Assembly: GCF_921293095.1 (NCBI RefSeq)
Contig: NC_060246.1
Location: 138,446,198-138,510,197 of the forward strand
DNA from: Ischnura elegans
Lineage: Eukaryota; Arthropoda; Insecta; Odonata; Coenagrionidae
Reading direction: 5' to 3'
Length of the DNA stretch: 64,000 nt
Made by a program: the position numbers and the translations under genes. Shown piece after piece: positions 56,001 through 64,000 of the stretch; positions within the stretch are counted from its first letter, which is position 1; every line of letters begins with the position of its first letter. The notes beneath the pieces are model-generated. The model was not told the origin of the DNA and ran no database searches. It was given only the letters and a program-made list of their open reading frames with translations.

Positions 56001-57769
56001 GACGAAAGGTATGAATGAAATTTAAAAAAACGTACGAAGAACGAAATAAATTATTAAAACTCTTATTTCAGAGCTCAATTAGTAATGTTTAAAATATCAA
56101 AAAATAGTTTTACTACTACGATTGAAGCCATTTATGCAGAGTAAATAACCCTCGTCAGCATGCAAGTTTCGAAAATCCTGAAAATTCTTAACGATCGCCA
56201 ATTTTTTTATGACTACGGCACGGCGGCACACTACAGTGGACCTGAGGAAGCCGAATGGAAGTTTGGCGAAATAGAGTCCAAGGACATCACAGACAGTGAG
56301 GAAGACCTGGAAAATGAGACCGTTTTCACTAATGTAAAATAACTTATAGAAGAGGACACATAGCTATTAAGGGTCAACGAGATCACCCAAACTACAACGG
56401 GATGGTTCACACAGACTATATATTTATGACAAGAATTTGGTTCAAGGAAGAGAAAGACAAGTTTCGACGAAAAATAAATCTTCCTCATTCAACCGGCTTC
56501 TCATGATTTTAAAACAAAAAAACGCGATGGATACCGCCGCGATGGATTATTCATGAGTTAACGGATAGGGGGAGAAAAACCTTATAAGATAACTTCCCAA
56601 AACACGCGATTATTAAAAGAATGAGCAATAATCTGTAAAAACAAAAGGTGACGAAGAATAATACCTTTGTCTTAAAAGTGAAAGGAACCGTGGGCACGAA
56701 TATTCAGTCACGTGACTAACAGTTTCACGCCCAAGTTTTACTTGGGCTTCCAGCAATTGACTTAATTTAAAGGGACATGTTTTAATTTGTTGAAAGTACT
56801 GTAATCAAGGCGCTTCAACTCTATGTTTTTAGTTGCTTCCGTTTATTAAGCATGAGCATCCAGAATTTGAAAAAAATTTATAAGCTTGAAAAACGTGATA
56901 AAAATCACTTCCATAGACAAGGAATGTGTGAATTTATGGTTGTGATAAATGCTGGCGCCACGCACTTAGTCAGGCTTTCGGGGCTTAAGCTCCGCTCCTC
57001 CGAAATATTTCGCTCCGCTCCCGGTTGCGGGGTCTACCCGTGATACATCTGCTGAGAAGACCACTAGCCCATACCACCCCTGCCCCTCCACCATTCGATT
57101 TAGTTACATTTCATTATGTCTGTCAATAACAAAGTTTAATTCAACTATCAGCATTATAAAAAATAACATATCAAACCATATACATAGTTCGTTCATTTCT
57201 AATTTAATGACATGTATGGTTTTCCAATAAGTGCGAATTGACAACAAAATATTAGTGTCGGCAACCCGCGTCCCACCCAAGGATCCCCCAAAGCATAATT
57301 TCTGGCTACTTATCCGGCTGGCACCGGAGCTGAATTCTTCTACACACAAATAATTTACAAAAAAGTCACTTGATTATAGGATAAAAAGGCATCCCATTAT
57401 CACTGTCGTAATACTCTTGCCCTTTAAAATTATCTTTGATAAGTAACTAAATAACTTATAATTATTAGTAACATCATTACAAATTCTCTATTAATTAATT
57501 ATCAACTCTGCACGTTTTCGGTCTTTGATGTGTGTCATTATGGGAATAGAAATGATGATAAATCTCATCCCATGTCGTCTCTTCGACATCAAGATTTCAA
57601 AAATAAGGTGCTGCAAATAAGAGATAGCACTCGTATGTGAAAATTTTTAATTTGAAACTCTTTTCTTACCTGTTTGAAAACAGACCCCTGCTAAAATGGC
57701 CGCATACAGTAATAAGGTGGTACAAACGGAACGGGAACACAGGTCGGGAGCCATATTGCGTTCAGCACC
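46869..57769 (-). CDS. Ly6/uPAR-type GPI-anchored surface protein (3 coding exons)
   Basis: Coding exons on the minus strand are 57670-57754 (within exon 57670-57769), 53501-53719 and 46869-47077, joined in phase to 170 aa. Residues 1 to about 27 (MAPDLC..TLLLYAAILAGVCF) form a signal peptide. The Ly6 region opens with ECYVCSF (C35, C38) and closes with the hallmark YTCNSRLCN (C136, C141, N142). Other cysteines are 73, 88, 92, 111 and 144. A hydrophobic end (AVWTILLIASLF) fits a GPI-attachment signal. NGT (56-58) and NDT (70-72) are N-glycosylation sequons. Insect Ly6 proteins act at cell surfaces in septate junctions, ion-channel control or signalling; the exact orthologue is not recognised. 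The upstream acceptor at 57770-57771 shows that a non-coding first exon lies further right. Confidence 0.85.
47078..48136 (-). other. Ly6 intron, part near the last exon
   Basis: AT-rich intron sequence with no recognised element. Confidence 0.6.
48141..48669 (+). mobile_element. piggyBac-family remnant, 529 bp, with a transposase fragment
   Basis: The ends CCCATTAATGCCC and, inverted from the right, CGCATTAATGCCC match at 12 of 13 positions. The flanks are TCAA (48137-48140) and TTAA (48670-48673), consistent with a TTAA target that has one change. A frame at 48356-48544 ends ..IDAVRFDGRVKCRSC; 'D.VRFDG....RC..C' precedes the C-terminal zinc-binding region in many piggyBac-like transposases. 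Most of the transposase is missing, so this is an internally deleted copy. Confidence 0.65.
48786..49110 (+). repeat. tRNA-derived SINE
   Basis: The head GGGGTGGTATGGTGGCCAAAG (A box) is followed by the B box CGGGTTCAAATCC at 48835-48847. The body carries GGATGGGACGTTAAGCCACG and then GTCCCCTTGGTG, a stretch that resembles the conserved centre of several invertebrate SINE families. The 3' end is unclear. Confidence 0.75.
49111..50500. other. Ly6 intron sequence without recognised genes
   Basis: No coding exon or clear element ends were recognised. A somewhat CpG-richer patch lies at 50160-50480. Confidence 0.45.
50505..51475 (+). mobile_element. Composite repeat block with a LINE 3' fragment
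   Basis: At about 50640-50915 the frame RKTLMRRQNNLIDHILGHDG, then KTIVEGNVEGKTGKGRP, is the end of a jockey/CR1-like LINE polyprotein, followed by a TGATGATGAG tail. It is surrounded by repeated text: 'GGTTTACTTG..GGGG..AATGCATTT' at about 50588 and 51022, and 'TTGACGTT..TGTGATGAAATTA' at about 50520 and 51408. The LINE thus appears to sit in an older duplicated repeat. Confidence 0.6.
51760..52060. mobile_element. hAT-type MITE, 301 bp, perfect 8-bp target duplication
   Basis: Ends are CAGTGGCGCAGCGAGGGG and, from the right, CAGGGGCGCAGCTAGGAATT. The direct repeat ctcggaat flanks it at 51752-51759 and 52061-52068. The interior has C/G-rich subterminal runs and an AT-rich centre. Confidence 0.88.
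52845..52990 (+). repeat. tRNA-derived SINE head
   Basis: The tRNA-like segment CATAGGTAGCATACCTGACC (A-box side) is followed by a good B box GGGTTCGAGTCCT (about 52922-52934). The acceptor stem does not close well, so it is not scored as a functional tRNA. Confidence 0.5.
53149..53456. mobile_element. hAT-type MITE, about 308 bp, next to the Ly6 middle exon
   Basis: Ends are CAGAGGCGGATTTAATGG and, from the right, AGGGGCGGCGGATTCAGC. gtggaaa flanks it at 53142-53148 and 53457-53463. Its right edge lies only about 45 bp inside the intron from the Ly6 exon donor at 53500. Confidence 0.7.
53501..53719 (-). CDS. Ly6 gene middle exon
   Basis: Acceptor ctgccacttag, then GDAEVECYVCSFNPYEVVP, an acidic/glycine insert (about residues 47-64), NDTC, GCDRGCEIVKM and TDGN. 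The donor that keeps the frame is AACG|GTGGGT. A stronger-looking GTAAGC lies 4 nt downstream but would shift the frame of the last exon. The exon is GC-rich. Confidence 0.83.
53720..54545 (-). other. Ly6 intron, upstream of middle exon
   Basis: AT-rich intron with no recognised exon. It ends at the target duplication of the next hAT MITE. Confidence 0.5.
54546..54818. mobile_element. hAT-type MITE, 273 bp
   Basis: Ends are CAGCGGTTTAGCCAGG and, from the right, CGGTGCCGTAGCTACC. They are flanked by ccatgatt (54538-54545) and ccatgatg (54819-54826), an 8-bp duplication with one change. Confidence 0.7.
54827..57669 (-). other. Ly6 intron, 5' part
   Basis: Long AT-rich intron. A 60-codon plus-strand frame at 56160-56342 ends with an acidic stretch (DSEEDLENETVFTNVK) reminiscent of the acidic leader of some transposases, but it is too short to assign. 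No element ends were recognised. Confidence 0.4.
57670..57769 (-). CDS. Ly6 gene exon with start codon and signal peptide
   Basis: Acceptor tttattccag, 15 nt of 5' UTR, ATG at 57752-57754, 28 codons, then donor ACAG|GTAAGA in phase 1. It joins to exon 53501-53719 through Gly (G|GT). Confidence 0.85.
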
Positions 57770-58969
57770 CTGGAATAAAGGGAGAAATGATCAATCAAAG
57801 AGCTTTATTTCTTTTTACAAATAAGGGTTTACAAAAAGCTCTCCAAATCAACCCACGGGCTTTGATCAAAATGTTCGGAAATTTTTAATTAAGATTTTCA
57901 TCAAACAGCAAAATAAGCACGGGATCGATATCAGCCCATGGTTCGGAGGCCTGGTTTTTCCGTATGACATAAAAGATTTTCTGTTAAAAAAATGGTCTGG
58001 GAAAGAATTGCTTAAAAATTGTTGAAGGAAAACGAGGAGGAGCTATGGAGAGAAAAACCGAGGAGAAGATGAATGAAAGGCATAGAAGAGGATTAGGTTA
58101 TTGAAAGTTGTATAGGTGGATAAAAACCACATTGGATACAGATGGATGGATGAAAGTAATGAAAAGAAGCTAAGACCCTGCATTAGCTTTGTAGTAAAAG
58201 ATTAAATTGACGATGGGGTAATATCATTCCTAAAAAACTAACTTTTACCTCTGAGCTACAAATTGTGTGACTCCTTCAAACATTTTCAGAGTCACACGTA
58301 AGTGCACACTATGTACGAAAACTAAACGGGGGAAGTTACACTCACATAAAGCCAACAGCCACTAAAATATGCCGAGAAAGAATAAACCAAGGTAACCTTA
58401 ACTAGAAAGAACACTAAAATTGAATCTGTGAGATACTGATTCCATGTCAATCAATGCGAACGATGTTTTCTTCTCGGTGGATTATTCACTATCTCTCACG
58501 TATCGTCCATAAGGTATACAGAGATGCATAAAATATGCGCGAAAGATATCATGAAGTTTCCTTAAAATTTGTAACTAACGTACGGAGAAATGTTTGATTC
58601 GGTTCGTTGACTAAGAGCTCACATAGATCACATGAGTGGTACGCAATATGTGGACGTATTTCTATGTGACACAGAGCTCCACATTGTTTATCTTCCACAG
58701 TGGTGAAAGAAGACGATGCCTCACCGATAGTTATATCAATTTTTCCACACAAAATCAAAAATCGTTTAAAAAGTTATGTTCTTGTCGTTACACCTACAAT
58801 ATCATTTTTTTAACACTTTCAACTACCTCGTACTAATCTAATTTGCATAGTTATTATCGTATCACCCATAAGCGGTTTGCACTCAGGAGACTTAAAAAAC
58901 TTTATTTAAAATGATATAATTTTAATTAAAAAACAACATCACCATCAGCTAGTCACATCTATATGCTCC

Positions 58970-59340
58970 TCCTCGATCTTTGGTTCTGGTAACAAAATAT
59001 GCCGCGAGTTTCGCTGGGGAAATTCGTATCTGGTGTTTATTCCCCCGCACAGTCGTAAGACAACGAAATCCGAGGAGGGCGGATACGACTTCTGCCGGAA
59101 AAGATATTTCCTCCTCCGTTTTCGCCGCGGCATTGCTCCCCGGTCGTGCTGCGGCGGCGGGGAAACAGAAAGAAAAAGAGAATAACGAGCCCGGGCCACT
59201 CGAGGGCAGGGGCATTATTCACGGGAATGCGGGCGCACGGGATCTGACACTCCCCCCTCCCCCTCAGGCCTGGCCCAGTCACTCACGCCTCGTAGAGCTC
59301 TGTCGCCTCCGCGGCGGGACGCATGCGGTGGCGAGAACAT
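58970..59340 (-). promoter_or_regulatory. GC/CpG-rich patch, candidate Ly6 promoter and first exon
   Basis: This is the most CpG-rich stretch near the 5' end of the Ly6 gene and contrasts sharply with the AT-rich surroundings. On the minus strand a donor-like GAGGC|GTGAGT occurs near 59285-59290 and could end a non-coding first exon that splices to the acceptor at 57770. Open frames exist on both strands, as expected from GC-rich DNA, and none resembles a known protein. Confidence 0.3.
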
Positions 59341-59588
59341 GAGAAGCATAAGTGGAAGTAAAGGATTTCCATGGCAAATGTGAGGATTTTTGCATGAAAG
59401 ACAGGGGCACTTGTATAATGTCATCCGGTACTCATGGGATCAGATTGGTACGGTAGATAAAGTGCTGGCCTCCGATCTCAATTGCTGTGACTTTTCATAG
59501 TCTTCATCTGTTTCATAAATTTATCAAGTTACATTACAAAGATCAATTAAAAGCGAGAGATTAATTAGATTAAAAAAGTCTTCTTTAA

Positions 59589-59813
59589 AGGCAGCTATAT
59601 ACGGCGAATGATTTCATTCGCATGATCATTCAGCATAATCATGCGCATGATCATTCACCGGGTATAACGGAACAATTAGCGAATAAACCTTCATGCGCAT
59701 GATCATTCAGTGAAAATTAGAACATGTTCTACTTTGCTCGTATGATCCTGTGAATGATCACGTGATCATTCAGCATGATCATTCGCATGATCATTCACTG
59801 TGTATAGCTGCCT
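59589..59813. mobile_element. Palindromic Harbinger-like MITE, 225 bp, TAA target duplication
   Basis: Ends AGGCAGCTATATAC and, inverted from the right, AGGCAGCTATACACAG are flanked by TAA on both sides (59586-59588 and 59814-59816), the 3-bp TWA target of PIF/Harbinger elements. Inside, GCATGATCATTC-type units repeat many times in both orientations, so nearly the whole element can fold into a hairpin. Confidence 0.75.
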
Positions 59814-59816
59814 TAA

Positions 59817-60915
59817 GGCACAGGCGTTAAATTCTATTAAACTATTCTCCCTAACTACATCTCCTTGGAGTACAAAATAGACAAAGAACTGTATCCTTTG
59901 AAACGAAATATGAAAAAAAAATATTTTTCAAAGCAAAAAAATTGGTTTATATTTTCGAAAAAGTAAAATGATGCTTAATAATACGCATCACTTCTTGCTC
60001 GGGCAGTCATATTTTGTCATTTATGCTATCACATTGACATTTTTAGGGTGTACAAAAGAAAGTTTTTTTCAGCTTAGGCCGGGCATCAGATTTGAAAATT
60101 TGGCCAGGAATATTATTTCACATCTGAGCTTCAGGAAACTGCTCACAAGGGACTAATAAATAGACTGAGTATGTCAATAAAATGGCGTAATATTTAAACA
60201 AGTGAAGCAACACGAGAAATTCATAATCAAACTGGTCGAGCGGAAATGATGCATACTTTTGTAGGGAAAAATCTTCTATATAATCAAGGAAAAGTAAAAA
60301 TAAACATGGGATATGAAGTCAGCACATGGCTGTTTCCTTACTATTCTGACTCACTGACAGGAACGAATTATGTTCGATGTTTGAGGGGTGAGAGGCCGGA
60401 ACACTGCTTCGATCCGAAGTAAACTGAATGTGCTCATTGAAACTGAAGGATTTTATTAAAAAAATTAAAGCATTTGAAGTGCATCACAAAATGTAAAATC
60501 GTTGAATTTTTTTGAATTTGTGATACTAAAACTTTCGATAGAAATTAACGTTAAAGGCTTGAATGAATTGACGTTAAGAACTTCAAAACAGTTTTTTAAA
60601 ATTGCACTCCATCTGCGGTTAAAAAGTGGCATTAACCCTTAAAATCAGAGCCATTGAAAAATGTAGTCTCTTCTGAATGATACATACGTGTCGGTCGGGT
60701 GAAATAAATTAGGGTACAATAGTTCATTAATAGCATAATACTAAATATGTAAATTACACATGATTATTTATCAAATAAGGCAAATTGATTTTAAGTAACG
60801 TTAACAGTATTGTACGCGTAAATGATTGCCATTTTAAAAATTTCACGGGATTTTTATGGAAACAGTAGCTCACCATCTTAATCCTTGATTCCTTAACCTG
60901 CCACCGTCCCAAAAG
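59817..60915. other. Spacer, no gene recognised
   Basis: AT-rich spacer with no coding exon or element ends that I can support. Confidence 0.45.
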
Positions 60916-61072
60916 ATTTAAAGAGAGAGAAACGGGGAGAGGGAGAGAATGGGAGAAACTAAGGAAGGGAAAAAAGAATGACGGGAAGAAATAAAAGGAG
61001 AGGGATAGGATGAGGAGGGGGATAAGATGTAGAGAGGAAGAGAGAATGGGGGTGTGGAGGGAATCGAGGGGT
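60916..61072 (+). repeat. Homopurine (GA-rich) tract
   Basis: For about 155 bp the plus strand is nearly all A and G (..gggagagggagagaatggg..), a sequence able to form triplex or slipped structures and often bound by GAGA-type factors in insects. Its neighbourhood to about 61500 is also GC-rich. Confidence 0.7.
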
Positions 61073-61679
61073 AGGGCAGCAACGTCGCTTGGCCTGAGGG
61101 AGCGGGTCGATTCCCGCCTCGGCAGTGACGCACTTGTTTTCATTTTGCACGCCCCGTCATTTTTTACTTCCTATTCCTCCTTTCCCGAGAAGGTGGCGCG
61201 AAAAAGGGAGAGTGAGTGAGTTGGGGGAGGGGGAAAGGAAGGAGAGGGGGGAATGATGGGAGCGGAGACCCTGGGCCCTGGGCTTCCGCCCACCGGCGGC
61301 CGCACGGAGCGATTTCCGGAATATGCCGACCTCGGATGGAATTGTGTGGGAGCAGGTGGGTGGAGGAGGAGGGGGCCGGAGATGAGGGGGGAAAGTCGCT
61401 GTTGAGACAGTTGAGGGGCAGTTTCCACAGCTACAGTGCAAGCGTCAGAGATGGAAAGAGAGAGAGACGGTCGAAAATATTCCATTCCCGGGTTTGCTCG
61501 GGGATTGACGTTGATCAAGTTTATCCTCCCGCAACTCTTTTCGCCATCCAATGATTCATAACTTCGTATTCGCATGGATCGGCTGTCTCGAGATCGCGTC
61601 AGTGCCAATTCTTCAACCACCCGTGCGAGTGATGGTGAATGATTTATAAACTCATACAGTGGTTTCAGCACTGTAAGGA
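61073..61679. other. GC-rich spacer
   Basis: GC-rich, CpG-containing sequence with long open frames on both strands and no recognised protein. It might be another promoter or untranslated exon of the Ly6 gene or of an unseen neighbour. Confidence 0.3.
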
Positions 61680-61890
61680 GAGCGTTGTGGCCCAGTGGGT
61701 AGAGCGATGGGCTGCCCATGGAAGGATGCCGGGTTCATTCCCGGGTGACCACCAATACAAAGATCCTCGAAATGTGAGGTGGCCGAGGAAAAAATGAACT
61801 TGCCCCCATATTCTGAAAATGTGACATTCACACGCCTTTGTCTTATTCTAAGATAAGCTTTACCCTCGCCTTTCAATTACATCCTTCTTG
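61680..61890 (+). repeat. tRNA-derived SINE
   Basis: The head GCGTTGTGGCCCAGTGGGTA (A box) is followed by a B-box region GCCGGGTTCATTCCCGG that folds as a T arm. The body ('aatgtgaggtggccgagg...ataagctttaccct') is shared in outline with the SINE at 24610-24805, which shows the repeat nature of both. Confidence 0.7.
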
Positions 61891-64000
61891 TTGATTAGTA
61901 ATTTTTTACTTTCCTTGCTGTTAAGATAGTAATTTAGCAATAAGATAGATAAAGCGAGGAAAGTTACAGACATTCGAAAATTAGTGCTAATATATAATAT
62001 ATTTTACGGAAGTAATTATTCACCGGTTTGAATTTGTTACTCTTCAGTAAACGGCTGAAAGTGGTAGGTTACTGTGAAATACTCTCATATGTACTACCCA
62101 TAATTTGTAAAAAAAAAATACGGAATTATCGCAAGTTTAGCCCAAAGACCGGTTTTATAAGCAAAGATAGGGTGAATGCCATGCTATTGCTATTACCGTG
62201 TGGAAAGCAAACATTGATGATTGCTTGGCGAGCTGGCAAGGTCACTTGTGGTTTATCGCAAAGGATCCTTGGGAGACTTGAGCAAGGGGTTTCCGCAGAT
62301 GTTTGATTTTGAGCATGGAATCTTCCGCTTTGTAGCCTAGCCCTCCATTCACCTGGAAAAACGACCCCAAAATAAACAGGAAAGTGAGCAGCTCTATCGA
62401 AAAAAAAACAAATTTTTGAAAAGAACGTAGCGACGAAAAGAGGCATATTATCTACGTCATTAACTTTTTACACTAGTTCTGAACATTTCCACCTTAAGCG
62501 GTTCCGTACGATAATATAATAATGTACTTCCTAACTTAGGAACTACTTACTGATATGGACATAAATCCTAGTAGTAAGCGATGAGATTTTCAAAACTGAG
62601 TATTCACTGGACCAAGCTGGCTAAGTTTTGATAATATTATTTGGAGATTTGGAGTCATTTACGGCTCTATTGACGAAATTACCGAGAATCTTATCGAGTT
62701 TCAAACATTGTAGCGCCAAATAGTAGTCGTAATGTTGCCAGAAAAGTAAAACTAGCTACAAGAACTATCGCCGCGGGCCGCATTTCCTTAACCGCACCAC
62801 GACACAACTCAATACGTATCTATCGAAAGTAAAACGGAAAATCGTGATTGTGCCCGTAATTACCGTCTAATTTTGCACGGACGCGGGGAGTCCAATATAC
62901 ATTTTGCACGCGCTTAGAATAATAGAAGGAGCTTAATTCGGAGCGCAGAGTGCATGAACGGGAGGGGATTCGCCTCGCGCCGGGGAAAGCACGGCGTAAA
63001 TGCTTTTGCCTCCGAACAAAAACGTACCATGGTCAAATAATTGCGCCGGGCGAGTCAACATCGCTCATCGTATCCACTCGCGACGCACCATTCAAAGCAC
63101 CCCCTCCACAAAAGAACTACCTGCTCCTGCACGCACGTAGGTTTTAAGGCGGCTGGAGGGTTGTCTGCGGAAAGATTTACTTGAAAAATTCCATATGTGC
63201 TTTTGTTATGAATATCTATGGATAAATGCGAAAGATTGCACTTCAATGACAAACTTTGTCTTCAGTAAACTGCATTATAAACAGTGATTCTTAACTCCGT
63301 CCTAATAAACATGACCAAGGTTATATCGCATTTACAAATGCAAAGATTTTCTAGCTAAAGTGAAAGTTACATAATACGTAGTACAATAACGAATACAAAA
63401 TATGGCTGAGACACACCTATATACAGTTTGAAAAACCGTGGGTGCTAAATGCTTATGTAAAATATCCTTTTGCTATCAAATATTCACAGGTGGGATATTT
63501 TGAAGTTTATAGTGGGACAATATTTTGGCGATAAACACCCACTTTGTATCGCGTACATCACAAAAGGCTTTCAGCTTACAATCAATGAATATCAGTAAGG
63601 CATTTGATAAAAAAATAAATGCCTAAATTCCTAGGAGATGATATAATCGCTCAAATCACTCTTTAAAATATACGGAAACCTTTAAAAAATTGGTTTGAAG
63701 GTCTTCCATTGCGTAATTGCGCAGCTCAAGTACGAAGATTTTCAAACAGTAAATGCACACCTAGCTGCGATGGAATGACAATCGTAAAATGAGGGGAATG
63801 CAAGTTATGGCAATGACCTACCGATAAAGCTCTGAAAATCCATCTCGGTTAACACGATGGCAGAAAATTATTGGAATTTATGGAATTATTAAGTGTATAT
63901 ATTCAGAGACAACATGAAGACTGGAATTCATTCCATTGTAAAACTCCAAACAACTTATTTACGAGTCTCGCACCGCCATAGTATCATGTACATAGTCATT
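61891..64000. other. Right-edge spacer
   Basis: No gene recognised. A CpG-richer stretch lies near 62760-63130 and might be regulatory. Minus-strand sequence here could include untranslated 5' exons of the Ly6 gene, which cannot be picked out by eye. Confidence 0.35.

Noticed and set aside
56160-56342. Small acidic plus-strand protein in the Ly6 intron
   Set aside because: 60 codons, no domain, no clear promoter or splice signals; the resemblance to transposase leaders is too vague.
58980-59342. Overlapping long frames on both strands near 59 kb
   Set aside because: GC-rich DNA lacks stop codons by chance; none of the translations resembles a protein. Better explained as a CpG-rich regulatory patch.
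59600-59800. CRISPR-like or satellite array suggested by repeated GCATGATCATTC
   Set aside because: The units alternate in orientation, lack spacers of constant length and sit between inverted ends with a TAA duplication, as in a MITE.
61171-61719. 182-codon minus-strand frame
   Set aside because: It begins inside a SINE read backwards and runs through GC-rich, low-complexity sequence. Its Pro/Ser-rich composition reflects base content.

Overview
The window is animal nuclear DNA. Genes are split by introns with GT..AG borders, the sequence is AT-rich, starts sit in CAAAATG-type contexts, and protein matches are closest to arthropods. The Rad6-type protein built from exons 1a-2-3-4a looks almost the same as Drosophila Ubc6. 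Penelope-like elements, LINE tails, tRNA-derived SINEs and many hAT, piggyBac, Tc1/mariner-like and Harbinger-like MITEs fill introns and spacers. An insect is most likely; I cannot name the order. I saw no retroviral, LTR or Polinton-like element, no CRISPR array and no convincing functional tRNA or rRNA gene.

Layout. (1) 1-4011: one short minus-strand coding exon (3956-4011), possibly the first exon of a Jupiter/HN1-like gene that continues beyond the left edge. (2) 4534-10562, plus strand: a complete seven-exon inhibitor-of-growth (ING1/2-type) PHD-finger gene of 377 aa, divergent from the first with about 520 bp between starts. (3) 15620-36167, minus strand: the Rad6/UBE2A ubiquitin-conjugating enzyme. 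Two constitutive exons encode the catalytic core, flanked by two alternative first coding exons and two alternative 3' ends, one of which adds an acidic C-terminal tail. (4) 36.2-46.8 kb: transposon-rich spacer. (5) 46869-57769, minus strand: a three-coding-exon Ly6/uPAR-type, probably GPI-anchored protein of 170 aa. A GC-rich patch near 59 kb is a candidate promoter. (6) 59.3-64 kb: spacer with a Harbinger-like palindromic MITE, a homopurine tract and a SINE.

How the genes relate. Rad6-class E2s monoubiquitinate histone H2B, which promotes H3K4 methylation, and ING PHD fingers read H3K4me3. The two genes lie tail to tail about 5 kb apart. That is a suggestive neighbourhood, not proof of co-regulation. 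The Ly6 gene belongs to a cell-surface family and has no obvious link to them.

The most notable feature is the Rad6 locus. Near-identical first exons and diverged last exons (27 of 41 residues alike) could give up to four E2 proteins from one catalytic core. Two ~640-bp inverted MITE copies bracket the proximal last exon.
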